The position numbers were made by a program, and so were the translations under genes. A stretch of 64,000 nt of DNA, taken from NCBI GenBank assembly GCA_037176705.1, contig CM073889.1, positions 55,669,596 through 55,733,595 of the forward strand. Reading direction: 5' to 3'. Of the stretch, positions 35,257-47,999 are shown in pieces (the first letter of the stretch is position 1; each line of letters starts with the position of its first letter). This DNA is from Molossus alvarezi (lineage: Eukaryota; Chordata; Mammalia; Chiroptera; Molossidae). The notes beneath the pieces are model-generated. The model saw only the letters and a list, made by a program, of their open reading frames with translations. It was not told where the DNA came from and did not search any database.

Positions 35257-37776
35257 AAATTACAACTAAATTACATAACAATCATAATTCAGAACCGTCT
35301 GATCTCGAGCTGAATGGAAGTCCTACAACTACGCAATTAAAGAAGAAGCAACATTGAGACTGGTAGAAGGGGTGAAGGCACAGACAGGCTGGTCCCACAC
35401 ATATGTGTGTTGGATGAAAACCCGGAGGATAGCTCTATTGTGAGGGTCCACCCTGAGAAGCAAGGGTCCCATCCCACACCAGGCACTCAGCTTAGGGTTC
35501 CAGTGCCAGGAAGAGAAGTCCCCATAACTTTTGGCAGTAAAAATCAGGGGAACTGAGGCTGTCTGAGGCAGTTCCTCTTAAAGGGCCCATGCAAGGATTT
35601 ACTCAGATCCACTCCCTCTAAGCCCCAGTGAGGAAGGGAGGCACCTTGAAATGCACTGAGACATATGGGGAAGAACTGAGTTGTTTGGCTGAAGAGGCAG
35701 CATTCTCCTCGACAGACACACCAGCAGAGGCCTTTGTTCCTTTGGTGGGTCCTTCCTGCATGAGGTCAGCAGACAGGGCACCAAATCTGGGACTCCAGTA
35801 ACCTGGCTTACATTGTTTGCCTCCCTCTGGTGATTCCCTGAGGCCCTGCCTCACCCAACTTTCTGGCCCACCCAAGCTGGTCCCACTGGTTTACCACAGG
35901 ATTGGCCTGTTTTGGCTCCTGCTTCAAATTGTCCTAAATTCTCTTAAACAAGAAACATCTGGCCACAGCAAGCCCCATAACTCTTGCAAAGTGGCCCTAG
36001 GCCTGACACTAGAAGCCACCAGCCTTGGTTCACAGCTTGGCTTTGCCTGGGCACCTTCAAGTCAAGCACAAGGTGGCCCCAGGTAGAACACAAGCAATGG
36101 CTGACCCTGTCCCAGAACCAACACACCCAGTGGATAGCTTCAGACCACATCAAAGCACCACCACCCAACCACCTCTACAAGCGACATACTGAAGGAATGA
36201 ACTCGGTGAGTACCACAGCTTTGCTGAAGTAAGTCTTGCTCTGTGTGGTGGGCCCCAGCACAGCTGATCAGTCTGAGTAAAATTCCCCAGTGACATGCCA
36301 ACCAAGATAAAATTATAACAGAAGGGTGTAAAGTCCACACTAGGGGTACACCTCAAGAGCTTACCTGGGTGACCATGGAGGCTGTGCCACTAGACCCTAC
36401 AGGACACCTACTACAACAGGCTACCCTACCAAGCCCAGGAGACATAGCAACTCTACCTAATACATAGAAACAAACACAGGGTGGCAGCCAAATGAGAAGA
36501 CAATGAAACATGTCCCAAATAAAAGAACAAAAGAAAACTCCGGGGAAAGAACTAAATGAAATGGAGATAAGCAATCTAACAGATGCAGAGTTCAAAACAC
36601 TACTTATAAGGAAACTCAATGAACTCAGTGAGAATGTTAAGGAACTTAGGGAGGACATCAAAAGCATAATAAAAGACCAGTCAGAAATGAAGGATAAACT
36701 AACTGAAATAAAGAATAATTTACAGGGAATCAATAGTAGAGTAGGTGAAGCCAAGAAGCAAACCTTCGATTTAGAATATAAGCAAGAAAAACACACCTAA
36801 TCATTAACAGTAACAAAAAAAAAAAAAAAAAAAAAAATCCAAAAACCTGAGGATAATGTAAGGAGTCTGTGGGACAACTTCAAGTGTACCAACATTCGCA
36901 TCATGGGAGTGCCAAATGGAGAAGAGAAAGGGCAAGATATTGAAAACCTATTTGAAACAATAATGACAGAAAAATTCCCTTAGTTGGGAAAGGAAACAGA
37001 CATACAAGTCCAGGAAGCACAGAGCGTTCCAAACAAGATGAACCCAAAGAGGTCCACATCAAGACATATCATCAAAATGCAAAAGGTTTAAAGACAAAGA
37101 GAAAACATTAAAAGCAGCCAAGAGAAAAGCAGTTAGCTACCTACAAGGGAGCTCCCATAAGGCTGTCAGCTGATTTCTAAAAACAAAACAACAAAAAAAC
37201 TTTGCAGGCTGAGGAGTGTCAAGAGACATTCAAAGTGATGAAAAGGAACAACCTACAACCAAGATTACTCTATTCTGAAAAGCTATCACTTAGAATTGAT
37301 GGACATATATAAAGAGTTTCTCAGACAAGAAAAAGCTAAAGGAGTTCATTGCCATCAAACCAGTATTATATGAAATGTTGATGGGTCTTCCTAAAGAAGA
37401 AGAAGAAGATAAAAAATATATGAACAATAAAAAGTCAGTAAATACATATCTATCAACAATTGAATCTACAATCAAAATCCGCAAGCAGAACAGAAGCAGA
37501 CTCATAGATACAGATAATTTTTTGTTGGTTGCCAGATGGGAGGGGAGCTGGGTGAAAAAGATGAAGGGATTAAGAAGTAAAAATTGATTATTAGACTGAC
37601 AAACCTCAAAGACAAGGGGGGAGTTGGGGTGGGAAGAGAAAAACTAAAGAACTTATATGCATAATCAATAGGCACAGACAATAGTGTGGGGAAAACAGAA
37701 GGGGGTGGGAGGGGAACAAGGTGAGGGAAAAGGAGTGACATCTATAATACATTCAACAATAAGTTGAAAAAAAAAA
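35257..37776 (+). mobile_element. HAL1 element F, slightly 5' truncated
   Basis: Begins within the HAL1 5' UTR ('ttacaactaaattacataacaatc', compare 28436 in D), so the first 60 or so bases are missing. ORF1 remnant 36492 to about 37470, then the HAL1 3' UTR and an A tail at 37765-37778. No ORF2. It inserted into the A-rich tail of L1 C: AAAAAAAGAAA occurs on both sides (about 35249-35259 and 37772-37783). Confidence 0.8.
36492..37470 (+). pseudogene. HAL1 F ORF1 remnant
   Basis: Keeps an open coiled-coil section (MSQIKEQKKTPGKELNEMEISNLTDAEFKTLLIRKLNELSENVKELRED, 36510-36800) and then a stop. A run of 25 or so A follows at 36812-36837, probably an expansion of the 'aaaaaatccaaaaa' stretch. 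The RRM and C-terminal text continue with frameshifts. Confidence 0.7.
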
Positions 37777-37840
37777 AAGAAAATGAGGAAGAGAGGTAAA
37801 CAAAAGATTAAAAGAAAAAATGGCAACAAATAAGTATGTA
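37777..37840 (+). mobile_element. L1 element H, part 2 (inter-ORF region and first codons of ORF2)
   Basis: Short return of L1 H between HAL1 F and L1 G: 'aagaaaatgaggaagagagg' then the ORF2 start ATG GCA ACA AAT AAG TAT GTA (37820-37840). The last 13 bp are the 5' copy of the target-site duplication for L1 G. Confidence 0.75.
37828..37840 (+). repeat. Target-site duplication of L1 G, 5' copy
   Basis: AAATAAGTATGTA here and at 43681-43693, identical over 13 bp. Confidence 0.9.
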
Positions 37841-38680
37841 GGAGAGATCGAAAAATGGTGGCGGAGTGAATGGAAGCTACACAGACCGTCTCCCAGAACC
37901 AAACTGGAATTACAACTATAACACAGACAAATTGATGGGAAAAAGCAACAGAAAAGCAGCTTGCGAGGACCATATAAGGAGGGACACTGACTCCATCACG
38001 GCAGGCTTGCGAAGGCGCGAGACGGGGGCTGGGAGCCCTCAGTCGGCAGCTCGGTCGGCAGCTCAGCAGCGGCCTTAGCAGGGAGGGGCACCCTCGGGTT
38101 ACACTCCCAGGCGGCTCCACAGTGCAGAGCTGGGACAGAGGCTAAAAGAGCCACAGCCACTCACATTGGGCACTGGCAGAGGGAGGGTGGACTGGACTGG
38201 AACTGTGTCGGGACACTCAGGATTTGGAGGGCGCTCAGAGCTTTTGCTGAGTTGCAGCCACGCAGGATGGTGGCCACATAGCTCCTTCCCAGGGCTCTGG
38301 GGAGAGGCAGCAGCCCCTCCCTCGGAGATCCAACCCCACCCTGTGGGCCATTGAAGTGCTAATTGAGGCTCACTAACAACCAGCATCTGCCCCACCCTCG
38401 TGAAAGACCCTTGTGCTGAGCACCTGAGGGAGTTTTTCAATCAACTGACAACCCAAAACTCATCAAGTAACCTCAACTTCTAGCCTCCAGACAAAAAGCA
38501 AGAGGATAACTGTACCTTTCCTGGGCTAGCAACTTTAACCAGGAAAGTAAGACTTGACAGTGGTGTTGAACGTGGGTCCTCCCTCGCTCATCTAAACACA
38601 GAAGAGGGAGCCACAAACAGCAGAACACCAACACCCAAGGGAAAACTTGACAGGCTCCAAAGCCCACAGTGATAGCCAAA

Positions 38681-39535
38681 ATGGTGAAACACAGAAACAG
38701 AAGCCAAATGAAAGAGCAAGAGACCTCCACTGAAGATGAGATCAATGTGGAGCAATTAGGCATGTTAACAGAGCTAGAATTCAGAGCCATGATCTTGAGG
38801 AAACTGAACAGCATGAGTAAGGACATAGAGACACTGAAAATAAGCCAACTGGAAATCAAAAACCATCAAGAAGAGATAAAAAAATGACATATCAGAAAAG
38901 AAAAACACATTGGAAGTTTAAAAAGCAGAGTAGAGGAAGCTGAGGACCGGATCAGTGAATTAGAAGACAGAGTAGAAAAAATCAACCAATCAGAAAAACA
39001 AAAGGAAAAAAATATTAAAAAACAATAAGACAGCTTAAGAGAACTGTGGGACAACTGGAAACATAATAATATTCGCATCATAGGAGTCCCCGAAGAAGAA
39101 AATGAGCAAGGTATAGAGAATATATTCAAAAAAATAGTGACAGAAAACTTCCCTAATTTGTTGAAGGAAGAAGACATTCAAGTTCAAGAAGCACATAGAG
39201 TCCCAAGTAAAAAGAACCCAAACAGGCCCACACCAAGACACATAGTAATTAAAATGCCACAAATTAAAGACAAAGAAAGAATCCTAAAAGCAGCAAGAGA
39301 TAAGCAACAGGTTACCTACAATGGAAACCCCATAAGGCTCTCATCTGACTTCTCACAAGAAACACTACAGGCCAGAAGGGAATGGCATGAAGTAATCAAA
39401 GTCATGAAAAACAAGAATCTGAATCCAAGACTACTCTACCCAGCAAGGCTATCATTCAAAATAGAAGGTCAAATAAAGAGCTTCCCAGACAAAATAAGGC
39501 TAAGGGAATACATTAGCACCAAACCACCATTGTAA
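38681..39535 (+). pseudogene. L1 G ORF1, two nonsense codons
   Basis: Nominal 284-residue frame starting MVKHRNRSQMKEQETSTEDE. A pair of compensating indels around 38880-38925 puts a TGA at 38885-38887 in frame; a second stop (TAA) lies at 39026-39028. From there the frame runs open through the RRM (NIRIIGVPEEENEQGIENIF) and C-terminal domain (PRHIVIKMPQIKDKERILKAARDKQQ ... LNPRLLYPARLSFKIEGQIKSF) to TAA at 39533-39535. Confidence 0.8.
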
Positions 39536-39604
39536 GAAATGTTAAAAGGACTGCTGTAATTAGCAGAAGAAATGGGAAGAAAAAAAGAATCACACTAAAC
39601 AAAA

Positions 39605-42600
39605 TTGGCAATAAATAAGTACATATCATTAATCACCTTAAATGTAAATAGACTGAATGCTCCCATAAAAAGAGACAGAGTAGCTGATTGGATAACAAAG
39701 CATGACTCATCTATACGTTCATTACAAGAGACCCACCTCACAACAAAAGACTCACATAGGTTGAAAGTGAAGGGATGGAAAAAAATTTTCCAAGCAAATG
39801 GAAAGCAAAAAAAAGCTGGGGTAGCAATTCTCATATCTGATAAAATAAATTTCAAAATGAAGACCATAATTAGAGACAAAGAAGGCCACCACATAATATT
39901 GAAAGGTTCTATCCAACAGGAAGATATAACCTTGATAAACATATATGCACCCAATATAGGAGCACCAAAATATATTAAAAATCTTCTGGAGGACTTCAAA
40001 GAAGAAATCGATAGCAATACAATCATACCAGGGGACTTCAACACCCCAATGACATCACTGGATAGATCCTCTAGACATAAAATTAGCAAGGAAACAGAGA
40101 CTCTAAATGAAGCACTAGACCAAATGGATTTAATAGATATCTACAGAGAATTACACGCCAAAACTACAGAATACACATTCTTCTCAAGTGCACATGGGAC
40201 ATTCTCAAAGATAGACCACATGATAGGACACAAACTAAATCTCTACAAGTTCAAGAAGACTGAAATCATATCAAGCATCTTCTCAGATCACAATGGCATG
40301 AAACTAGAAATCAACTGCAACAAGAACATGCAAAGACATTTCAACACATGGAGGCTAAAAAGCATGTTATTAAACAATGAATGGGTCACCGAGGAGATCA
40401 AGGAAGAAATTAAAAACTTCTTGGAAACCAATGAAAATGAACACACAACAACACAAAATCTATGGGATGCAGCGAAAGCACTTCTGAGAGGGAAGTTCAT
40501 TGCACTACAGGGCTACCTCAAAACACAAGAAAAATTACTAATTGACTGTCTAACCTCACAACTTAAAGAATTAGAAAGCAAACAAAAAGAAAACCCCAGA
40601 GTAAGTAGAAGGAAGGAAATAGTAAAGATCAGAGCAGAAATAACTGACATAGAGACCAAAAAAACAATTCAAAGGATCAATGAAACAAAGAGCTGGTTTT
40701 TTGAAAAGATAAACAAGATTGATGGACCCTTAGCTAGACTCACCAAGAAACAAAGAGAGAGAACCCAAATACACAAAATCAGAAATGAAAGAGGAGAAGT
40801 AACAATCAACACCACGGAAATACAAAAGATCGTTAACAACTACTATGAACAACTATATGGCAACAAATTCGAAAATCTAAGCGAAATGGACAAATTTCTA
40901 GAAACACACAGACTCCCAAAACTGGACCCGGAAGAGATAGATAACTTGAACAGACCAATAACAACTAAGGAAATTGAAGAGGTAATCAAGACTCTCCCAG
41001 CAAACAAAAGACTCCCAGATGGCTTCACCGGGGAGTTTTACCGAACATTCAAAAAATAACTAACACCCATTCTCCTCAAACTATTTCAAAAAATTCCAGA
41101 AGAAGGAAGACTTCCAAACACGTTCTATGAGGCCAGCATAATTCTAATTCCAAAACCAGAAAAAGACACTACAAAGAAAGAAAACTACAGGCCAATATCC
41201 CTGATGAACATAGACGCCAAAATCCTCAACAAAATATTAGCAAATTGGATCCAGAAATACATGAAAAAAATTATTCACCATGACCAAGTGGGATTCATTC
41301 CAGGGATGCAAGGCTGGTACAATATTCGCAAATCAATAAATGTGATACACCACATAAATAAGATGAAGAATAAAAACCACATGATCATATCAATAGATGT
41401 TGAAAAAGCCTTCGACAAAATGCAGCATCCATTTCTGATAAGAACGCTCAGCAATGTGGGAATAGAGGGATCATATCTCGACATAATAAAGGCCATATAT
41501 GAAAGACGTACAGCCAACATCATACTCAATGGACAGAAACTAAAAACATTTCCATTAAGAACAGAAACAAGACAGGGATGTCCACTTTCGCCACTCTTAT
41601 TTAACATTCTACTGGAAGTCTTAGCAACAGCAGTCAGACATGAAGAAAAAATAAAAGGGATCCAAATTGGAAAGGAGGAAGTGATACTGTCATTATTTAC
41701 AGGTGACATGATATTATACACAGAAAACCCTAAAGACTCCATCAAAAATCTACTAGACTTAATAAATGAATTTGGCAAAGTAGCAGGATACAAAATTAAT
41801 GTCAAGACATCGACAGCATTCTTGTACACCAATGATGAACTCACAGAAAGAGAATCTGAAAAAACAATCCCATTTACCATCGCGCCAAAAAAATTACAAT
41901 ACCTAGGAATAAACTTAACCAAAGAAGTAAAGGACCTATTTGCAGAAAAATACAGGTCATTGAAAAAAGAAATAGAGGAAGATATAAAAAAGTGGAAGCA
42001 CATACCCTGTTCATGGATTGGAAGAATTAACATCATTAAAATGTCCATACTACCCAAAGCAATCTATAGATTCAATGCAATCCCCATCAAAATACCAACG
42101 ACATATTTCATAGAACTAGAACAAATACTTCAAAAGTTCATATAGAACCAAAAAAGACCCCGAATAACCACAGCAATCTTGAAAAAGAAGAACAAAGTAG
42201 GTGGGATCACAATACCAGATATCAGGTTATACTACAAAGCGACAGTAACCAAAACAGCCTGGTACTGGCACAAGAACAGGCATATAGACCAGTGGAACAG
42301 AACTGAAAACCCAGAAATGGTCCCAAAGCAATACGCTCAATTAATATTTGACAAAGGTGGCAAAAGCATACAGTGGAGTCAAGACAGCCTCTTTAATAAA
42401 TGATATCAGGAAAATTGGACAGCTACATGCAAAAAAATGAAACTAGACCATCAACATACACCATACACAAAAATAAACTCAAAATGGATAAAAGACTTAA
42501 ATGTGACCCGTGAATCCATAAAAATTCTAGAAGAAAATGTAGGCAACAAAATTTCGGACATCATACGGAGCAGAATTTTCACTGATACATCACCTAAGGC

Positions 42601-43423
42601 AACAGAAACAAAGGAAAAAATGAACACACGGGACTACATCAAACTAAAAAGCTTCTGCACAGCAAAAGAAACAATCATCAAAATGGAAAGGCAACCCACC
42701 GTATGGGAGAACATCATTGCCAATGATGTATCAGATAAGGGGTTAATTTCCAATATATATAGAGTGCTTCTACAACTCAACCAAAGGAAGACAAAGAACC
42801 CAATTAAAAAATGGGCAGAGGAGCTGAATAGACACCTCTCCAAACAGGACATACAAATGGCCAAGAGACATATGAAGAAATGCACATCACTAATCATCAA
42901 AGAGATGCAAATTAAAACAACAATGAGGTATTACCTCACACCTGTCAGAATGCCCGCCATCAACAAATCATCAAACAACAAGTGTTGGCGAGGGTGTGGA
43001 GAAAAGGGGACTCTAATACACTGCTGGTGGGAATGCAGGCTGGTGCAGCCGCTGTGGAAAACTATATGGTGTTACCTTAAAAAATTAAAAACTGAACTTC
43101 CATTTGACCCAGTGATCCCACTTCTAGGAATATACCCTAAGAAGCCTGAAACACCAATCAGGAAGAATATATGTACCCCCATGTTCATAGCAGCACTATT
43201 TACAATAGCTAAGTTCTGGAAACAGCACAAGTGTCCATCAGTAGACGAATGGATAAAAAAGCAGTGGTACATATACACAATGGAGTACTATGCAGCTGTA
43301 AGAAAGAAAGATCTCTTATCCTTTGAGACGACATGGAGGGACCTGGAAAGTATTATCCTAAGTGAAAAAAGCCAAGCAGAAAAAGACAAATACCACATGA
43401 TCTCACTTATATACGGAATATAA
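39605..43423 (+). pseudogene. L1 G ORF2, one frame over 1272 codons with three nonsense codons
   Basis: A single frame without net frameshift from MAINKYISLITLNVNRLN to MISLIYGI. Stops: TAA 41057-41059 (codon 485), TAG 42143-42145 (codon 847) and TGA 42401-42403 (codon 933); the last two replace tryptophans kept in the other copies. Endonuclease motifs look intact (QETH at about 41-44, GDFN, IDHM, SDHNG). RT shows QGCPLSPLL but the catalytic FADD is FTGD (codons 698-701), so the first catalytic aspartate is lost. The C-terminal cluster [21 protein letters not shown] is complete. The length is like that of human L1 ORF2 (about 1275). Confidence 0.9.
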
Positions 43424-43499
43424 TGAACATAACAATCTGAGGAATACAGTAGACCCAGAAACATGGAAGTAGGGCACGGACTGACATCCCTGAGAAGAG

Positions 43500-43635
43500 G
43501 AGGTGTGTGTGTGTGTGGGGGGGGGGCGGTGGGAAGAGATAAACCACAGAACTTATATGCATGTATGCATGACCAATGGACATGGACAACTAAGCCGGGG
43601 ATGGGGCGGGGGTGGGGTGGGGAGGGGGGTGCCAA
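43500..43635 (+). repeat. G-rich tracts in L1 G 3' UTR
   Basis: (GT)n followed by ten G at about 43507-43530, and at 43598-43628 the run GGGGATGGGGCGGGGGTGGGG followed by TGGGGAGGGGGG. This fits several consecutive quadruplexes on the sense strand. G-rich 3' UTR tracts are a known L1 trait. Confidence 0.8.
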
Positions 43636-44820
43636 TGGAGTAAAAAAGGTAAAATATCTGTAACAAAAAAATAAATAAATAAATAAGTATGTATGAATAA
43701 TAACCTTAAATGTAAATAGATTAAGTGATTCAGTCAAAAGATACAGGGTAGATGAATAAATATGAAAACATGGACCTGTATATATGCTGTCTACAAGAGA
43801 CTCACCTTAGAAAAAAATAATTCATTCAGACAGAAAGTGAAGGGATGGAAAAAATATCCCATGCAAATTAAAATGAAAAATAAGCTGGGGTAGCAATACT
43901 TATATCTGACAAAAATAGACTTTAAAACAAAGGCCATAACAAGAGACAAAGATCACTACATAATACTAAAGGGATCTATCCAATAAGAAAATATAACCCT
44001 TGCTAACATATATGCACTAAATACAGGAGCACCTAAATACATTTTAAAACTCTTTATGGACTTTAAGAGAGAGATAGACAGCAATACAGCTAACAACCCA
44101 CTGACATCACGGCATAGATCTTCCAGACAAAAAATAAACAAGGAAATAGTGGCTTTAAATGACACACCTAGATCAGTTGGAATTAATTGATATTTAAAGA
44201 ACATTTCATCCAAAAGTGGCAGAATATGCATTCTTCTCAAGTGCACATGGATCATTCTCAAAGACATACCATTTGTTAAGATGCAAAATAAGCCTTAACA
44301 AATTCAAGAAGATTTAAATCATATCAAGCATCTTCTCAGATCACAATGGCATGAAACTAGAAATCAACCACAACAAAAAAAAAAACCTCCAAAACATTCA
44401 AACTCATCAAGGGTAAATAGCATGTTATTAAACAATGACTGGATTACCAATAAAATCAAGGGGAAAAAAAAAACTTCCTGGAAACAAATGAAAATGTGAA
44501 CAAACAACAACCCAAAATCTATGGAGACAAAGCAAAAACAGTAGTGAGAGGGAAGTTCATAGAATTACAAGCCAACCTCAAGAAACAAGAAAAAGCTCAA
44601 ATAAACAATCTAAACCTACAACTAAAATACTTAGAAAACACCAAGAAGAGGCTAGAATAAGCAGAATGCAGATAATAATAAATATCAGAGTAGAAATAAA
44701 TGACATGGGACTTTAAAAAAATACAAACAAAAAAAAAATCAATGAAAGCAAGAGCTAGTTCTTTGAAAAGATAAACAAGATTGATGAACCTTTAGCCAGA
44801 CTCATCAAGAAACAAAGAGA

Positions 44821-45033
44821 GCCCTAGCCAGTTTGACTTAGTGGTTAGAGTGTCAGCTTGTGGACCAGAGTCATGGGTTCGATTCGGTTGCGGTTAGGTC
44901 CCGGGTTGTGTGAGAGGCAGCCAGTCGATGTGTCTCTCTAACATTGATGTTTCTATCTCTCCCTTTCTCTCTCCCTCTCACTCTATCTGAAGATAAATAA
45001 AGTTTCCTTGGGTGAGGTTTCAGAAAAAAAAAA
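44821..45033 (+). mobile_element. VES SINE, full length
   Basis: tRNA-like head 'gccctagccagtttgacttagtgg', central CAGCCAGTCGATGTGTCTCT, CT-rich stretch, 'cttgggtgaggttt' and A tail. Target duplication AAGAAACAAAGAGA (44807) and 'aagaaacaaacaaagagag' (45033 on). Confidence 0.88.
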
Positions 45034-45132
45034 AGAAACAAACAAAGAGAGAGGACCCAAATAAATAAAAATAAATGAAGGAGGCAAAGTAACAACTGAC
45101 ATCATAGAAATTAAATGGATTGTAAGAAAATA

Positions 45133-45569
45133 CAGTGATACCTCGGTTCTCGAACATAATTCGTTCCAGGAGGACGGTCGAGAACCAAATTGTTCGAGAA
45201 CCGAAGCAATAGGAAATAATGGAAACTGGATTAATTCGTTCCAAGCCCCAGAAAATGCCTATTTACTGGCCTAATTTGTATATAATATGTAGAAAAACAT
45301 AAGTCTCAACAAGAAATAAAAGTGTACAGTATGTATTAAAAAAAATAAAATAAAATGTACTCTCTCCACAAAGCGTGACTCTCTCTCTGCACGCACACTG
45401 ATGACGCCAGCAAGGCGCGCTGGGCCGAATGAACGCCATTCGGCTCAACTCGGCTCATCTCGGAAGTTCGAGTTCCAAATATTTGTTCGGATTCCGAGAC
45501 AAATTTTCTCGAATCTCCTGGTCGAATACCGATTTGGTCGAAAACCGAGGCGTTCGAGAACCGAGGTAT
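45133..45569. mobile_element. Non-autonomous DNA transposon with inverted ends (Tigger/mariner-type, probable)
   Basis: 437 bp. The left end CAGTGATACCTCGGTTCTCG is preceded by TA. The right end ...GTTCGAGAACCGAGGTAT is the exact reverse complement of the left ATACCTCGGTTCTCGAAC over 18 bp (45138-45155 and 45552-45569). The inner text has further related pieces (GGTCGAGAACC, TTCGAGAACCG). The right end lacks the last five bases. No transposase frame. The TA target and terminal CAGTG suggest a Tc1/mariner or pogo/Tigger superfamily; family is not certain. Confidence 0.8.
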
Positions 45570-46394
45570 GAACAACTACATGCCAACAAGCTGGACAACA
45601 TGGATGAAATGGAAAAATTTTTGGAAGAATGCAATCTTCCAAAGTGAATCAGGAAGAATCAGAAAACCTGAATAGGCTGAACTGATGAAATTGAAGCAGT
45701 AATTAAAAAAAACAAAACTCTTACAAACAAAACCCTTGGTCTGGATGGCTTCATAGACGAGTTTTACCAAACATTCAAAGAAGAACTAACACATCCTCCT
45801 CAAACTATTCCAAACAATCCAAGATGAAGGAACACTTCCAAGTTTGTTTTTTGTTTTTGTTTGTTTGTTTTAAAGGCCAGAATTATCCCAATTCTAAAAT
45901 CAGATAAAGATACTCAAAGAAAGAAAATTACAGGCCAATATCCCTAATAAACATAGATGCTAAAATCCTCAACAAAATATTAGCAAATTGGATACAGCAA
46001 TATATTAAAAAGATCATACAATATGACCAAGTGAGATTTATTCTGGGATGCAAGAATGGTTCAATATTCACAAATCAATAAATGTGATATATCACATAAA
46101 CATGAAAGAACACAAACAAGACAGGAATGTCTTCTTTCAACACTGTTATTCAACATAGTAATGGAAGTCCTAGCTACTGTAATCAGACAAGAAGAAAAAA
46201 TCAAAGGTATCCTCATTGGAAAGGAGGAAGTAAAATTGTTATTCTTCGCAGATGACATGATATTGTACATAGAAAAACCTGAGGACTTCACCGAAAAACT
46301 ATTAGAATTAATAAATGAATTCAGCAAAGTAGCAGGATACATCCAGAGCAGGATACAGCAAAGTAGCAAAATCAACATCCAGAAATCAATGCCA

Positions 46395-46628
46395 TTTTTT
46401 TTTAAATCCTCACACAAGGATATTTTTCCATTGATTTTCAGATAGAGTGGGAGGAAGAGAAGGAGGGAGAGAAGGATAGAGACACATTGATTTGTTGTCT
46501 CCCACATGACTGTGACCAGGGCCAGGGACTGAATCACAACCAAGGTATGTGCCCTTGACCAGAATCGAACCTGCAGCTCTTTGGTCTGTGGGCCAATGCT
46601 CTAACTACCGAGCCAAGCCAGCCAGGGC
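46395..46628 (-). mobile_element. VES SINE, full length, minus strand
   Basis: Begins with T-rich tail and 'tcctcacacaaggatatt', ends 'gagccaagccagccagggc'. Flanked by TCAATGCCATTTT (46387) and TCAATGGCATTTT (46629), one mismatch. Inserted in L1 H ORF2. Confidence 0.88.
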
Positions 46629-47523
46629 TCAATGGCATTTTTATACGCCAAAAATGAACTCTCAGAAAGAGAAACAAAAAAAATCCCATATACCATTGCA
46701 ACAACAACAACAATAAAAGATACCTTGGAATTAACTTAACCACAGAGGTAAATGACCTGTACTCAGAAAACTACAGATCACTGAAAAAAGAAATAGAGGA
46801 AGATATTAAAAAGTGGAAGCATATACCATGATCATGAATTGGAAAAATTAACACGATTAAAATGTCCATACTACCCCAAACCATCTATAAATTCAACACA
46901 ATTCCTATTAAAATACCAACAGCATAGAACACAGATCTAGAATAAAGATTCCAAAACTGTATATGTTACCAAAAAAGACCCTGAGTAGCCAGAGCAATCT
47001 TGAGGGGAAAAACCCCCCCACAAAAAACAAAGTTGGAGGGATCCCATACCAGATATCAGGTTATACTATAAAGCCACTGTAATCAAAACAGCCTGGTACT
47101 ACCATAAGAACAGGCATATAGATCAATGGAACAGAACAGAAACCCAAGAAAAGTCAACCCATATCATTATGGTTAATTAATATTTGACAAAGGAGGGAAG
47201 AACATACAATGGTGTAAAGACAGTCTATTCAATAGATACAGTGTTGGGAAAATTGGACAAGTACATGCAAAATAATGAAACTAGATCACCAATTACACCA
47301 TATACAAAAATAAACTCAAAATGGATAAAAGACTTAGATGTAAGTCACAAAACTATAAAAATCCTAAAAGAAAGCATAGGCAGTCAAATCTCAGACATCT
47401 CATGTAGCAGTATTTTCACTATACGTTGCCTAAGGCAAGGGAAACAGGAAAAAATAAACAAATGGGACTACATCAGACTAAAAATCTTCACAGAAAAAAA
47501 AAAAAGCATCAAAATGAAAAGGG

Positions 47524-47764
47524 GCCCTGGCCAGTTTGGTTCAGCAGTTAGAGCATTGGCCTGTGGTCCAGAGAGACCTGGGGTTTAATTCCTGCTAAGG
47601 GCGCGTACCTCGGTTGCAGTTTGTCCCTGACCCTGATTGGTCATGCGGGTGGCAGCCACTCGATGTGTCCCTTTCACATCGATGTTTCTCTCTCTCTCTC
47701 TCTCCCTCCTGCTCTGTCTGAACAAAAACTGGAGAAATGTCCTCGGGTGAGGATAAAAAAATAC
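47524..47764 (+). mobile_element. VES SINE, full length
   Basis: Head GCCCTGGCCAGTTTGGTTCA through 'ctcgatgtgtccctttcacatcgatg', (CT)n, 'gtcctcgggtgaggataaaaaa'. Flanks ATGAAAAGGG (47514) and ATGTAAAGGG (47765). Confidence 0.9.
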
Positions 47765-47901
47765 ATGTAAAGGGAACCCACTATATGGGAGAACATATTT
47801 GCCAATGATATAGTTGATAAGGGATTAAATTCCAAAATATATAAAGTACTCATACAACTCAACAAAGGAAGACAAACAACCCAATTAAAAAATGAGCAGA
47901 G

Positions 47902-47999
47902 GCCCTGGCCGGTTTGGCTCAGCGGTTGGAGCATCGGCCTGTGGACCAGAGAGTCCCAGGTTTGGTTCCCGTTAGGGGCACGTACCAAAAAAAAGAAGA
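47902..47999 (+). mobile_element. Short VES-type SINE (tRNA head only)
   Basis: Head 'gccctggccggtttggctcagcgg' to 'ttaggggcacgtacc', then directly A-rich tail. Target duplication AAAAAATGAGCAGAGG (47887) and AAAAAATGGGCAGAGG (48001). Second copy of the short form. Confidence 0.9.

Larger units (their letters stand above)
37841..43680 (+). mobile_element. L1 element G, full length, best preserved L1 in the window
   Basis: Starts GGAGAGATCGAAAAATGGTGGCGG; 5' UTR to 38680 with CpGs; ORF1 38681-39535; 69-bp gap; ORF2 39605-43423; 3' UTR with G-rich tracts; tail of (AAAT) units at 43665-43690. It has a perfect 13-bp target-site duplication. It landed seven codons inside ORF2 of the older L1 H. 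No other mobile element has broken it, so it is among the later insertions here. Confidence 0.92.

Noticed and set aside
46330..46385. Small duplication 'caggataca...cagcaaagtagca' in L1 H as a separate feature
   Set aside because: A local slip of some 20-30 bp inside a decayed ORF2, of no wider meaning.
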